A DNA stretch of 64,000 nucleotides, taken from Branchiostoma floridae (taxonomy: Eukaryota; Chordata; Leptocardii; Amphioxiformes; Branchiostomatidae). The notes under the pieces were generated by a model. The model had not been told where the DNA came from, made no database searches, and was given only the letters and a program-made list of their open reading frames with translations. The stretch covers positions 13,250,003 through 13,314,002 of the forward strand of contig NC_049984.1 of the NCBI RefSeq assembly GCF_000003815.2, read 5' to 3'. Below, piece after piece: positions 35,537-49,050 of this stretch (position 1 is its first letter; each line of letters begins with the position of its first letter). A program made the position numbers and the translations under genes.

Positions 35537-38500
35537 CTGTAAGACAAAAGGATTTTGATTGGTTAAAACATCATAGCAAGCAAACAACAGTAAATGTATA
35601 CACGGCATTCTAATATTATTTATACATAACATTGACACAACATAAACCATCACAATGGTGAAACTGAAAATCTATCATTAATCAATATAACCCTCTTTTA
35701 ACACTTAAGATTGGTCTATATGCATAGCTGCTGTTACCAGTCCCATAAACTAGTTTTAGGGCCCTATATCTGACAAACCAATCTAGCTTCAATCTCAATG
35801 GGGCCCAATATAGTAATATAGGGCCAAAGACTTATCATTATTGTAATCACTATAGTAGACAATCATCAACCTGCCAGGAATGAAAAGTCAATGGCCACAT
35901 TATTGGCGTTCTAGACTTCTTGGCAACCAATTAAGGAGGTCATTATGCTGTTGGCCAGTACAGACTGAGATTGCCCAATAGTGCTATACTTGCCGGGAGG
36001 CATGGCTTATTTTTGAGGAAGTAAACTACCCATGTGGACATGTCTTCAAGCCCCTGTTGCAGTTACTACACCAAGGCAGCAAAGTTCATGTGCCTATACA
36101 CAAGTTTGACTCAGACTCTAGTTTGGCAAACTAACCACCGAAGAAGCCTTTCAATTTACATCTAACTTCAGGCTGACATGTCCAAATGTACTGCACGTCT
36201 AATACAGTCTAGCAGTCCAAGCTGATTCATTGAGTAGTGTACAAATGCAGGACAGATTAGTGTACAACCAATCTGGCTAATTGTAGCTGGTAATGGACCT
36301 GCTTAATTGCTACTACCTACTGCCAAGGCCTGTAGAGCCACAGAAAGTAAATTGGAGGGAGCCAATCATCAGTGCATGCATTGACTTTTGCCTGATGAAA
36401 CAAAAAAAGAATTTTTCCCCCTGGAGATGGTCAACATGATAAGGAAATAATGACATTGGGAAAATAACTATTGCATCTCGGGCAAATTTTGCTGGTAGAC
36501 TAAGCTAAGTATATTGAAATTCTTTTTTACAAAATAGCCAGATCTTTTGGCGGTACTATTTTCGATGACCCTCCCCCTTGCTCAATTTAGTTGTTTTTTT
36601 TTTCAATGGCCCTCCCCCAAAGCCAAATTTTTCAGAAATTAAGGAGTTGTTGCCTGGGATACATGTCTGGTCTCTTCAATTTTTCTTCCAGTACTTATGG
36701 TCTCAATTTTGAGAATCTAGGCATATCGCATCTTTTTTGTTACTCTCGTACCAGATTTGGAATCCACAGTGGATGACCTCCATAAAGTACATGCTGTGGC
36801 CTAATGGCAACACCAGAGGGCTATGATGGTGAAGATAGCAAATGTTATTACCATCCTAAAGGTCAAGGATTTATCAGATGGTCTTTATTGATCCAGAACT
36901 TCGTCTTTATGGTCTGTAAATCATATTCATGGGGTTCTTGATCCTCACGGTCACCAGATTGAAAGGACATATAAAATGCAGGAACGACAAGATGATACCA
37001 CAATGACACTACATCTATAAATTCGTGTTCATTTGTTATCTGTATGAACCATCTTATACAAAAGGAGAATAAGACGATGCAAAGCTAAGCTTCCTAAAAA
37101 CCCTTCCTATTTCTTTTAAAACCTTTAAATAACTGCTATAAGTGTTACATGATGTGCTTCAGTTGTTTAGCAACCCTTCTTTTCTACAGTTATATGCAAG
37201 CCAGTATGCTATCAATGGTTTCCATTGCAAGCGGAAATAGCGATGTCTAAACACTCTACAGTATACATGATAGCTTATCGTCTCCTGTCAAATTTACTTC
37301 AGAGATACCTGTCCCACTTGAAATAACAGGGCTATCAAAAATATTTGTATGTTTCTATCTGATAGCTGGGCTTGCAGCTATCTAGATTCATCCACTCTTT
37401 CAGCAGCTTGTCTGTGTCAAGGAAAAGACATGGTTAGTCTGTTACAGGACCTCTCCCTGAAGACTTACTCATTATGATACGATGTAGCATTTTGTTCTCA
37501 ATACATATATAAGAGTCATTTGCCTGAGGTTCTAACTTTATCAAGGTTAAGAATTCTGTCAGAAGGAGTCATACAGCAATGCTGAAGTGAAAGGAAATAC
37601 TTGAAAATTCCAACTTGTGTGTTTTCCCCTTTTCCCGTCAGTCAATCTGGTACACACTAGGGCACAGTACTCATGCAGTTTCAAGTTAATAGGACTGTGT
37701 TATATCCTGTTTTATGATAAAATTACAAAACTACAAAATATGGATTCAACATTCAACAGAGCTAGAAATACATACAGTTGTGGGAATTAAAACAAGAACC
37801 TCAATCATCTATCTTACACTACTTGACGTAAGCTGTAAATGTGCAATACATTATGTATTATTTGTTTAAAACTAAATACCAGAACAGTCCAATAGTAGTG
37901 AATGAATACCTGATCCAGGTAGTGCACGATACTTGAAGGCTTCAAACTGCCATACCATGTGAAGAAAACCTTGTGAATAAAAGGCGCCTACAGCAAAATC
38001 AATACTGACCCATCTTGACAAGGAGGCACTTAAGTCATGAAAGCCAATGATATGGATTTCCTTGCTATGTTTTAGTCATACAAATTATTACAATACAGTC
38101 ATGCACAGTCAGAGATACAAACAACAAACACAGATACTCAAAGACATGTGAAGGTTATGGCTAATTGTCAAGAACTAGGCACAACATACCTTACCTTTAG
38201 GAGACCCTGACCTATTCTCTCCACAGGTTCCGGTAAGTGTTAGTGCATTTATGCATGAACGACATTTACTAATGTTGTGAACACATACGCATGTCATGCC
38301 TAATGGTAGAAAGCTATTCACAACATACCTAAAGTACACAAGGCCTTGAAGGTTTCCTCTGACCACTTCCTATGTCAAGGGTGAATACCAGTAGGAATGA
38401 ACCTCAGTCTACATGTACTTCCGGGCTGCTCTTTTCTTTTTCGGCAGTACAAGGCCACAGCAAGTCAATTTCATAGATGACACCAAAAGGTGTATTGATT

Positions 38501-41371
38501 TTCAACTGATTTTAAAATATTTTGAAATGGTCAACACATCAATAAGATACCAAAAATGGGACAGCAAGCCTTGAGTAACTGTGTACACTAGTAGTATGGT
38601 AACTTTGAGTGAAGTTGCAGATTACTAAATTCAACCTTAGTTTTAGAAGTAACACTCTTATGCAAGCATTGAATGATGTTGCCAACTTGGTAAGTGATCT
38701 TAGCTAGGCTACCACACTAGAGTCACTTTCCACAATTCTTGAATACCAGAGTCAAGTGTTATACGATGTTTAGTCGCTCAAATTCTTGTTACAACGTCCA
38801 TGATCTCTGAAAAACCATTAAGTATCTTCTTAGATTCAAAGTCTGCAGATTACGTCATCCATAACATTTACTTCTTGTGGCCTAATTCAACATACCTTCT
38901 TTCTGACTCAATCCACCGCCAGCAAGTTCCAGCTGTCTTGGAATTACCCACAGTGTTTTACCCTAACTGCCAAACGAGGCATTTCAGTCTAGTGCCAGTT
39001 CTGTAGTTGAGGAACATTGTGAAATGCACTTTGGGCAACATATGCAAATACTTAGAAATTGAATGTGAATACTTAAACGTAACTTGGGTGACTGATATAA
39101 ACATTCCCATGGGCTAAAGTTCCCCCAGATGGTACATTCAATTTCCCCATTCATTTGACATATTAAGTTACATGAGTTGCAGTAAACATGGTAATACTAT
39201 TATCATGGATGTCTTTTTATTTGAACAATACAAAGCTGATATTGACTTCTGCAATGAGGTTTTGTTTTCATGGCAAAAGTGACAAATGAAAAAAAATAAC
39301 CCACTCTAATTTTCTTTGCCATGCCTTATAAACCTCAGTCTTATCCAAAAAGTCCAACATATTACAAAAGTTTTTGAATGAATATTTTCAATTTCATTAC
39401 CATAAACATTGTGATTTGTACATATACATGAAGGAATGTTGAAATGTTATCATGACATGATATATCATATAGAGGAAGTGACAGCTGAGGATCCTAGAAA
39501 TTCCTGGGATACTAACTTCAATATACAATGATTCAGGTTATAGATCAACAATCCAGAACTAACAAACATCTACCCATTTGTTTGGTTTTCATTGTGGGCT
39601 TAAGATTTTGTGCAAGGATTACATGTACTACGCATATGTCTTCAAGAATGCCTGCAACAGATGTTTTCAATTTACAGCAGAATTCATAGATGTATATGTA
39701 CTACAATGTAACACAAATTGCTCCGCAAGCTTTCAAGTGAGATACCAGCATGCTACAATATACCCTTCTCTGCTTGAGTAGATAGCTTAAAATGTGAGTC
39801 AGGTAAGATTAAGGATGTGTAGGACTTGTCTATACAACAATGGGGAAGGGCTCAGTGCATTGCTTGCTCTGATAAACATACAGGGGTATGCAGAAATACC
39901 TGCTTTCAAGTCTTCCCACATATCTCAGGACATCATCTCCTTAAAGATTAACCAACATTCCTAACAAGATCCACCTGTTCCTGTGACTGTCTAAGATTCT
40001 AGATTAATTTTGACTGAACTTACCACATAGTAGTGCATAATACTTGGAAGTTCTTAACTAATATACACATATATCTATCAACAAAGTAAGAATCAAATCA
40101 CATTTACAAAAGATAGATATCAAACTGGATGTTTTGCTTCAATAAGTTGTAAAACCATCAGAAGGCCCATTACCAAACTTGACCTTCTTTTCTCCAATAC
40201 CCACCTCAGGTTATCCTGTTCACAAACAAACCAAATCACAAATGCTACCAAAAACACATCTTGGTGAAGGTAACAACACATAAATATATGAGAGAAGCTT
40301 CCAAGGAATGTTAACAATCAGTGTTGCAAAATTATAGATTTTGTACTCCGACGCTAGCAACTGTTTCAACTAAAGGAGCATGATTTGATAGAGAAAGGTT
40401 CAGGAATCTTTGATTGACAGGAGTTAGCAAGTTACCTGTCAAGTTACCGCCACTTCTCTCAACCTCAACACTATACACAAATTTAAACCACCTTCCTTTT
40501 CACATAGTCCATACAAGTTGCAGGTGTTCAAACAACAATCATTCTATGCCATAAAAATCAATCTCAATCACTCACTAACAACAGTAATATCAAGTACTAT
40601 CTTTCTCAATAATAGGCTAGAAATAAACAATACTTACTGACTGTTAGAAACAAGCTTGAAATTCCCTAAAAAATTTCCTTCAAACTCAAAGACTGATATT
40701 TTCTAACCAGTCACAGCAAAATGCAAGACAGCATTACCCAGACTTGAGTCACACACACACAGAGGCACCTTGTACACAAATTACTAAAAACCTTCTTCCT
40801 GGATTATAAATGAGAGATAATGGCTGGTTTTCTGAGTTAGCCAATCACAAAGGTCAATGGCACTCGGCTTAGGTTGCTGTTTTAAAAATACATGACATTG
40901 TGTGATAAACCCTTTGATCTAAAATGTCAGCTATAATCGGGTCATCATTTCAAGGACCCACATGAATGTGAAGTATTATAATACTTCTATGGAAAACCTT
41001 GCCATAGATATCTATTCTCCAAACAGAGGTTTTGTCGTGGGAATAGTAGCATGAGGGTAAAATCACGGCTACTACTATTCCTGCGACCCAACATCTGCTT
41101 GAAGAATAATGGATATCCACTGAGCCACACACATGCCATACTATTGTGTCACAACCAGTTTAAAACAACTCAGGTTGACAGGGGACAGATCCTACTTCCT
41201 GACACACCAATCCTTGTTCCTATTTCCTGTCACATAATTGGAAGTTACTCAAAGGTTTAGGGTTATCATATGTAAGATGGCCTTGCTCTGAGTCATAGCA
41301 GCACATCCTATTCTTCTTGAACCACCCCTATGGCCTCCTATGCCCTCTTGGGAGTCCCAGAGTGTATGGGC

Positions 41372-41427
41372 TTCATATGATATTCCACCATTGTCACAGG
41401 CTGAGACAATGGTGGTATATCATATGA
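41372..41427. repeat. 24-bp-arm palindrome
   Basis: Arms 41372-41395 and 41404-41427 pair with one mismatch around an 8-bp loop (TTCATATGATAT...CATATGAA). Confidence 0.8.
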
Positions 41428-41685
41428 AAAGCTTGTGTACTCTCTAGTCTCATCAACACTTCAACAGAACATATTGTTTAACTTTAAGTCGTGTCTGTCT
41501 ATAGTTAACTGTTTCCAAATGTTGTGTTAAAAAAGATACAGCACACTGTGGACAAACCTCTGATGAAACCCTCACCGGACATCCAACAGAATCCATAATG
41601 AATTCTATTGTACCTTTTATACACTATACTGATACCTGACAACAATTCCTGTATACTGTATGCCAGATAGCACACTGCAACTAGA

Positions 41686-41723
41686 ACACCTTTTAACCCT
41701 GCTGGTCAAGGGCTAAAAGGTGT
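41686..41723. repeat. Short hairpin ACACCTTTTARCCCT
   Basis: ACACCTTTTAACCCT and AGGGCTAAAAGGTGT pair at 14 of 15 positions around a short loop. Confidence 0.6.
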
Positions 41724-42494
41724 CCAGTTATTGTTGATAGTTGACTTTGTCAATGATGATCGATGAATATAAACAATTCACCAACAAGGCTGATTGCCCG
41801 AAGTCCAGTGTATGCACATTACGTTCTGGAATAGTGCTGGTCTCATCCGAGATTGGCACCACTCTGGCAGAAAATTACTTACCCCCTTCCTCCCATCAAG
41901 TCATATTCAGCTAAAACATTTTCCCTCAGCAATATCGAAATCCAGTCTAATACTTGTAGCAATCACAATTTCTTTACATTAGGTTTAAATTCTCCCTACC
42001 TTAATATGCTTGTATCGGGCCCTGACTGCTGCATGTGGCTGTTGCTGGGTGACTGACTCATTTCAAGGCTGCGAATCCAACCCCTCTAACCAAATTATGA
42101 CACAGTCTCCTTTGAAATTCAATCTTAAAGTAACCCCACCGCTACCTCTCCCTCACTACAAGATAGATGATTCATGCTGTCAGCATTGACACTGACAGAC
42201 ACAGGAAACCAGGAAGTACACATCAAAGATGGTTCAATGCACAAAATCTGCTTCATTCCCTGTACTTTATATGAGATGCAATGTAGGTTACTTGCTTATT
42301 ACTTACCCTGCCTTGGTCAAGTGCGTAAAGTGTTTCCCTTGCATTTGGTAGGTCATAAGATCAATTCCCTGTCCAGTCATAAGAACTACTCAGCATTTGG
42401 GAAAACTATAGCAGTTGAACACACCCCTTCCTACAAGTGGACTAGCCCCTAATTTAGTGTTTGCACAAAGTTGCATGGCCCAGGGGCTATTGAA

Positions 42495-42973
42495 GGTCTC
42501 ATTGATGTATTACTCCGCGAGTGGACACCCTAAAAGAGATCCGAGCCAAAAATGAACGGCTGCACGGACGCATGTTTTTAGCGGTGAGAAATTCCCTTTT
42601 AGCCAGCGGAACTGATCTCAAAAGTTAGATTGGTGAAAGCTTATTTGTAACTGAAGAAATTAGCAGGTAAAGTTTAGCAGCCGCGCGCTAGGTCGGAGGT
42701 ACACAGTCGTGGGTTCTGAGTGGTGCGGTTGTACAATAGCAGCGAAAAAGTGCCTTTTGTGGGGATTGACTAATCGTAGTTTGTAATTGCTATAAAAAAA
42801 GTTCCTACGTATAGTTTACATTGGCAATTTTTTCCCACGATATAGGGTAAATGTGCTCGACATAGAATGAAAAATCTGCTGAAATTTCAAGTAGCTTCAT
42901 TATGAACGCGCCCATTTAAACCACGAATTAATACATAGAAGTCTATGGGAAGAAGAAACTCATCAATGAGACC
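42495..42973. mobile_element. 479-bp MITE with GGTCTCATTGATG ends
   Basis: Inverted ends GGTCTCATTGATG (42495-42507) and CATCAATGAGACC (42961-42973) flanked by TGAA at 42491-42494 and 42974-42977. The interior is GC- and CpG-richer than its surroundings and has no long frame. Confidence 0.7.
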
Positions 42974-44251
42974 TGAAACTGAGAGAGCCACGGCCATTTA
43001 CACCATCTGGACTTCAAATTTAACCTTGATTACATCCACTTGATCAAGGTTAACACCACCATGATATGGAATCTGACTATTACTAGTATTAATACAATGA
43101 AATACAAGTTGCAAGTAACGCTCACTACCCACTAATAAGTAATGCTCAATGCCCACTAATGAACAAAAAGTAGTTCCACATCGTTAGTGCACTCTCTAAA
43201 ATGTAAACACAGTGGTAGGTCCATCAACCTAAACCCAGGGAAAAGGTTCTGGATTAGGGAACTTAAGTAAATCAATGATCTAGGAACTCATTAGTACCCA
43301 TAGACTAAGAAGTAGTCACCAATATCACCAGACAAAACTTGGCCAGCAATATTCTTATCTAAAGAAGTATCCTATCTATGTCCCCATGGCGCAAGCAGAG
43401 TTCAATACTAGGGTCGGCTCTACCTTGAACATGTTTTAAGGCATTGTTTTAATTGCAAATATGAAATACTGTGAAACTTATTTGTACTTACTGTAACAAA
43501 ATAAAACTGTGAAAGTAAATGAATTTACAGTATAATTGGCCCCCCGAAATCTAGCATTACACTTGTCAGCAAGGAGAGACACTGGGGGGTTGTTTACATG
43601 CTGCAAACATGTCAACAAACGTCATGTAACCCAAGAGCACACCTTCATTCTGTCTGGTGTCCCCAACCTGTAATGGCCCAACCATGAATGAGTTCATGAA
43701 ATTGATTTTTACCAAGAAATGCAAAAAAAAAACTTATCGGGAATAATTGTCTTGTGAAATACAAATAAGTCAACACAAACTGCAAATGCATTTATTTTAC
43801 AATTGTTTTAATTTGAAGGTATGAGGGAAAAGAGGTTTAACTTTGTGGCTGGAAAAAATCTGTAATACATCAGTCATCTATGAGAGACATACATATACAT
43901 GTGTATTTCCATTTATTCTTGGTGGGGAAGTCAGTGCAAATACTGCATTTAGGTTTCAAAATTTACAGTAGTTTACTAATGTGCCTTGGAGTTATGAAAT
44001 AATAATCATTAAGTTTTTTTAACAAATTGAATCATCAACAACATTTACCCCAAAATTCCATTAGACCTATGAAGGAAATCAGATCACTGGTACAGCCAAT
44101 CAATAATGATTGCTAGTACTTGTGGAAATCCTATACATCTGGAGTAAGTACCACAATAAATCTTCCCAACATAATGCAAGCTATAAAAATTCATACCATA
44201 ATACTTCAAGCGTGTCAGTCAGATATTGTAGTGTCCAATCGTAAGATATCA

Positions 44252-44391
44252 CAGGGCTGGAAATTCATTTTTGGGAATACATGTGGGTGCACAGGTGTAC
44301 ATGGTGTACTTACATGCCTATTATCATTTTTTCTCACACCCCTAATTGGACCTAACGTTTGACTGTAGGTACCGTGCACCTAGATAGATAA
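44252..44391. repeat. End fragment of a CAGGGCTC-family element
   Basis: Starts CAGGGCTGGAAATTCA followed by TTTTTGGGAATA and GTGCAC-type units. This matches the right end of the 45175-45540 element in reverse. No partner end is seen; the right limit is approximate. Confidence 0.5.
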
Positions 44392-45174
44392 AGGAATTAT
44401 TGTATATTCTCCACATTAAGTATCAGAAAAAATATTTGTGCACAATATCATACTTCGGGTGCTGTACACACGCTATCATCAGGCAACCAAAATCCGGTCC
44501 TTTCACAGTTTGCAGACTTCAATACATTCAGCACACACGTACAATTTTCCAATTCAGCTGTAGCAGTGGGATGGCCTGGGGTTCATAAGTCAACCTAGGA
44601 GTCTCTAAAGTATTGATTTCTAATTTCATGGGCTGGTTACTCGCATTCAGATTACTCCATCTGCTCCAATCACAAGGTCAAAAGCATTGCACAGGAAAGC
44701 ACTGGTAAAACACTTCAACATGCAGAACAAATTCCATATCTGTCAAAAACATTCCCTGTAAAGGTTGTACCTGCAAAAAAATCTTACCATTTCCTTTAAA
44801 TGTCAAGACCAAAATATACCATTTTTTGTGACAAGCCATCCATAATACCTTGACTTATTTATGCTGACCAACCACATACACATATACTCATACAGTATAC
44901 ATACATACATACAGATGCTAACAAAAACATAACCCTCTAGGCTCTTGGCAAAGGTAACAAAGGTTACTAAGGTTTTAACTTTTAATCTGAAATGCGCACA
45001 ACCAGTTCTCTGAAGTATTGGTATTTCTTGATTAGCAACCATGGTCACACATACATTACCACAGCCTCTAGGGAAATGCTAAGTACTGCAGATAAAACAC
45101 ATTGATTGCAAGGCACATAACTGATAATACTTGAGTAGATCTATTTCTTTCACAATTAACACAGTATTACCTCC

Positions 45175-45540
45175 CAGGGCTCCAAATACTGGGCTTTTGT
45201 GCACCCAGGTGCACCCAAAATTGGAACTGTGCACCCAATTTTTTTTCTGTGGGTGCACGGGGTGCACCCAAATATTTTCATAGGCTTACGTATGTTAAGA
45301 TGTCAGTATACTAAGTAAACACCATATTCTTGACATCTATGTGTTAGAAAGATAATAATATGACTGTCATAGTACTTCCAATTTCTTAAGAGCTCCGTTC
45401 AAATGGCTAATTTAGTAGGTTTGCAGTTAGGTTATTCTTTTATTTTATGTGGTGCACCCAAAAATATTTTGGTGCACCCAATTTTCAAGGTTTCAGTGCA
45501 CCTATTCCCAAAAATGAATTTCGAGCCCTGCCTCCCATGG
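45175..45540. mobile_element. Second member of the CAGGGCTC MITE family
   Basis: 366-bp element beginning CAGGGCTCCAAAT and ending ATTTCGAGCCCTG, with a CCTCC duplication at 45170-45174 and 45541-45545. Its interior repeats GTGCACCCA units, a variant of the GTGCAAGT units in the TMX3 intron copy. Confidence 0.75.
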
Positions 45541-46083
45541 GATGAGTCCCCCCCCCCCAAAAAAAAACTTTCTCTGCTTTCATTCCAGACACATTGACAG
45601 TTGCCCAGTTTGCAAATTTCATGAGTTACATACAGTACACTGGGAGACTACAGATGCCGCAGTACTGGGAAATAAAACATCAGGTGATTACCATACAAAG
45701 CACATTCATTACTGGTACTTAACTGTGTGGCATGATAACCATGAAGAAATAGAAAGTTAAACTGTGGTCTTTTCAACAAATGAGTTGCAACATCCAACAA
45801 TACCATAACCATAACCATAACCACGGCTCTGTAACAAGCTACTGGCACAAGTAAAGTTTGCTGTGGTTTTATTTCAAAATGCAGCATTGATCAACACAGA
45901 AAAATAGAGCAAATAATAAAAGAATTCTATTGTTGGAAACAAAAATACATAGAAAAATGTTATCTAAATTTTGGGCAAGAGAAAAGTTGGTTCAGGCAAG
46001 TAAATTTTTTAACTATTTGCCCGATAGGACTAGTGAATTTTAGAAAACTTCTCCAACCCTGGTCCTAGCTATCCTAGCTAGCG

Positions 46084-46174
46084 TAGATACCAGACCCAGC
46101 CCGATCTCAAAAGTATCTATCCCACACGATAAATATTTTTGAGATTTGGGTGGGGTCTGGTATCCAGGCTATTT
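46084..46174. repeat. Palindromic MITE (TAGCCTGGATACC type)
   Basis: GATACCAGACCCAGCCC plus ATCTCAAAA on the left mirrors TTTTGAGAT plus GGGTGGGGTCTGGTATCC on the right, giving a stem of about 40 bp with mismatches. Confidence 0.6.
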
Positions 46175-48098
46175 CATAGCAAAAATACCATCCTAAAACT
46201 GGTTCTAATGACCACAAAGACAAAATGATTGTTTCATATGGTCCACAGGTGGTCAAGCAAATACCTGCATAACATCCATAGCTTTTGTGTAAATGTCAAG
46301 CAGATGCTGAGAGGTTTTCTTGACAGATGGTATTCTGTTTAAGAATTTGAATGTCTAGTTGCCAGAATTTGGCAGTTTTTCAGTTCCAATACACATTGTA
46401 TTAAGGCCTCAACCTGGAAGCCAAGGAAATCATTAATTGTACTTTCAAATTCAGAAATATCTCACATTTAAGATGATTCAAATATCTGTCCCTTGTGGAA
46501 TATATCATGGCAGACAATGAAATCCTTTGGGCCTAAAATCGAAGAAACCGTCTTGAAAATCCATTGGATCAGTGGATCATTGTCCGATTCCTACTTCTGC
46601 CTAAGGGTAAACATCATGAAGCCAGCTCAGCAAGTCTAATATACAAAGCTAACCATCCTAGTGTTGGCATGGATTAGTTGTCAAAACATTAAACACAAAC
46701 TGTATCTTTTTTTCAGTGTGGACAACTTTTTTTCTATTCCAAAAACCTCTTGAAATACTGCAAGCAACAAACAACCAAAATATTCTGAACATAAGATAAA
46801 ATTTTTATAATCATACCTACAGTACACAGATAACTCAAAACACTTGCTTGCACTGGAGTTTAGACCATCACCTTTGTCCTCTATCAAAGGCATTTGCCTC
46901 TAAGGTCTAATCCTTTAGGCAATTACAAATAATATTGGCTTAGTGTAACACCTTAACCTTTCTGATAACACATAAATGGTGCCTGCAATATACTTTGGAC
47001 GACCTTTATTGAAATGCCAATCATGATTGGGCTTCGCCTCCAACTTTAACATTTATATTTCTCCTATAGATTTGGGATTAAAATTGCTTGTTGCTCCTGA
47101 GGGTAAATGAGGTAGAGGTCTGTGGGGCAAAATGCCATCAACACTTACATGTACAGTAAGGTAGGAGCAAGGTACGACAATGCCATAAATTGTTTTACTC
47201 CTTTTAGATCCCTTTTTTCTGCATTCCACTACATCATTAGAATGTAGTGGAAAAAAACAACTAATTCTTCTGTGGAAGGAGGTTTTACAAATGTGCTCTA
47301 TTCCACTGTATTGCAGCCCAAGCAGCAGAGGCCTTAATTGCTGGCTGGCTGGACCTTGGACTCCATTTCGAATCTATATCATCAATTTTTTATTTTTTTT
47401 TCATTCATTTGTAGTAACTGCAGAGGTGTCTTATAACGTTACATGGTTTACAATATATATACAGATTTCACTGATAAAAAGTTTGACAACTGCAACCATT
47501 AAATTGAAAGTATCTGAAAGTAATTGGTTGCTTGCAGCAATATCACCACATAATATCATTAATTATTATCAAATTACAAAGTTACAACACATGCGATTGA
47601 GTAGTCTGAAAAAAAAATCCTAAATCACACATTAGGTTTTGCTCTATATATAACGTTTATAAATAATCCAAGAAACTTGCTGTTACTACTAAGGGGGAGG
47701 GGGGCAAAATATTTTTTTTTATAGAACTTTTCCTAAAATCCCAAAGTCCAATCCTTTCAAACCTAACTTATACAACACTTGTATGTTGTCAATCTACATT
47801 TTACACACTCGCAATAATCAGACCTAGGTCTACAGGTCGACTCATTATCGGATTGAATCTGTTGGGTGCATATCAGAGGGACAGACTTCACCCATATTTT
47901 TGCCCGGTGTCGGGATCCCAACCTAGCTCCACAAAACAATAACTTCCGTAGTTGTACTAGAATACTTTCCGATGGATCATCGGCGTTTTAACACCCCTCA
48001 GTACTCCATGAGGGCCCCTGGAAATATCCAGACAATTCTGGCGTTATCTTGAGTACTTGTGACCCCGACAAATAATGGACAAAGCACTTCAAACTCAC

Positions 48099-48240
48099 CT
48101 TTAGTTGACAACAACGCGGAGCACTGCCATTCAGGCCTGTGTTCGAAAATGGCCACCTCAACTTGTCGTCGTTTTCACCTGTCAATCAAATGAATCTCCG
48201 CCCCCTCTGGACCTGGAAGAATCCATTGGCACGAAGGGGT
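48099..48240 (-). promoter_or_regulatory. Candidate CCDC102A non-coding first exon and promoter
   Basis: On the minus strand a consensus donor (AACTAAAG|gtgagt) ends at 48099. It is preceded by a locally CpG-richer stretch with no long open frame. It could be the first exon expected from the acceptor at 35537, giving a 12.5-kb 5' UTR intron. No transcript evidence is available, and the right edge is arbitrary. Confidence 0.3.
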
Positions 48241-49017
48241 GCACTGGTAAGAAATCTCACGACGATTTGCTGCATTTAAGTCTACCACTTTCAAAGTAAT
48301 TTTAAGTGACTGCTTTTTTCACAGATTTTCGTCAGAATAGTACTCAAAATACCAAAAAGTAATCTCTAATATAATGTTACTCTTCTAATTTCCTCTCTCT
48401 TACTGAAGTGGATGACTGGTGCAAAGTGGCTTTGCAGAGACAGAACAGATGGGTAGCATTCCTCTCTATCTCCTGGTGTATGGTAGCAATTTGGGGTATC
48501 TTTCAGTATACATAAGAAGCAAATCAGATGTTTGCAGCCACTGTTAGAAAGAAGGAAAAAAAAACACTTTTCAATCAGTGAAATGTCAATGTTTTGCCTC
48601 ACAAAGTGGGCCAACTACGCAGAACAATAGAGCACTTTCATTTGCATCTCTATCTATAGATTTTGCTTGTTCAGTACAAAAGTTAGCGTACTTTTCAAGG
48701 AAACTGAAAGGCGGCAGATGGGACAACAATACAACAAAGGCAGTAGTAGGACATCTGGCTGCAGTCACTATTATTTTCCATGCGGGACTGCTAGGTCTCT
48801 ATTCCAGAGCACAATCACAAGTTTCACTGGACCATGGATAAAGTAATAAGGTGCACATAATAGTACTTGCCAGAAAAACTCAGTTCATCATGTGATCACT
48901 GCTATATTTATTACACACATCATAAAATTTCAATACCAACAAAAGGCAAAAAAATGTCAGAAATCTATTTTCAGTCAAAGTTTGCATATGTCCACTACTT
49001 GTTTTGCTACCCTACAA

Positions 49018-49050
49018 CAAGGAGGTTAAAACACAAGGTTAACCTCCTTG
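49018..49050. repeat. Hairpin of the CAAGGAGGTTAA family
   Basis: 12-bp arms CAAGGAGGTTAA and TTAACCTCCTTG around a 9-nt loop. Confidence 0.75.

Noticed and set aside
45549-45567. C-run followed by A-run
   Set aside because: Simple homopolymers, possibly sequencing-prone, with no further structure.
47291-47623. 110-residue plus-strand frame
   Set aside because: Hydrophobic AT-rich translation with no homologue recognised and no neighbouring exons.
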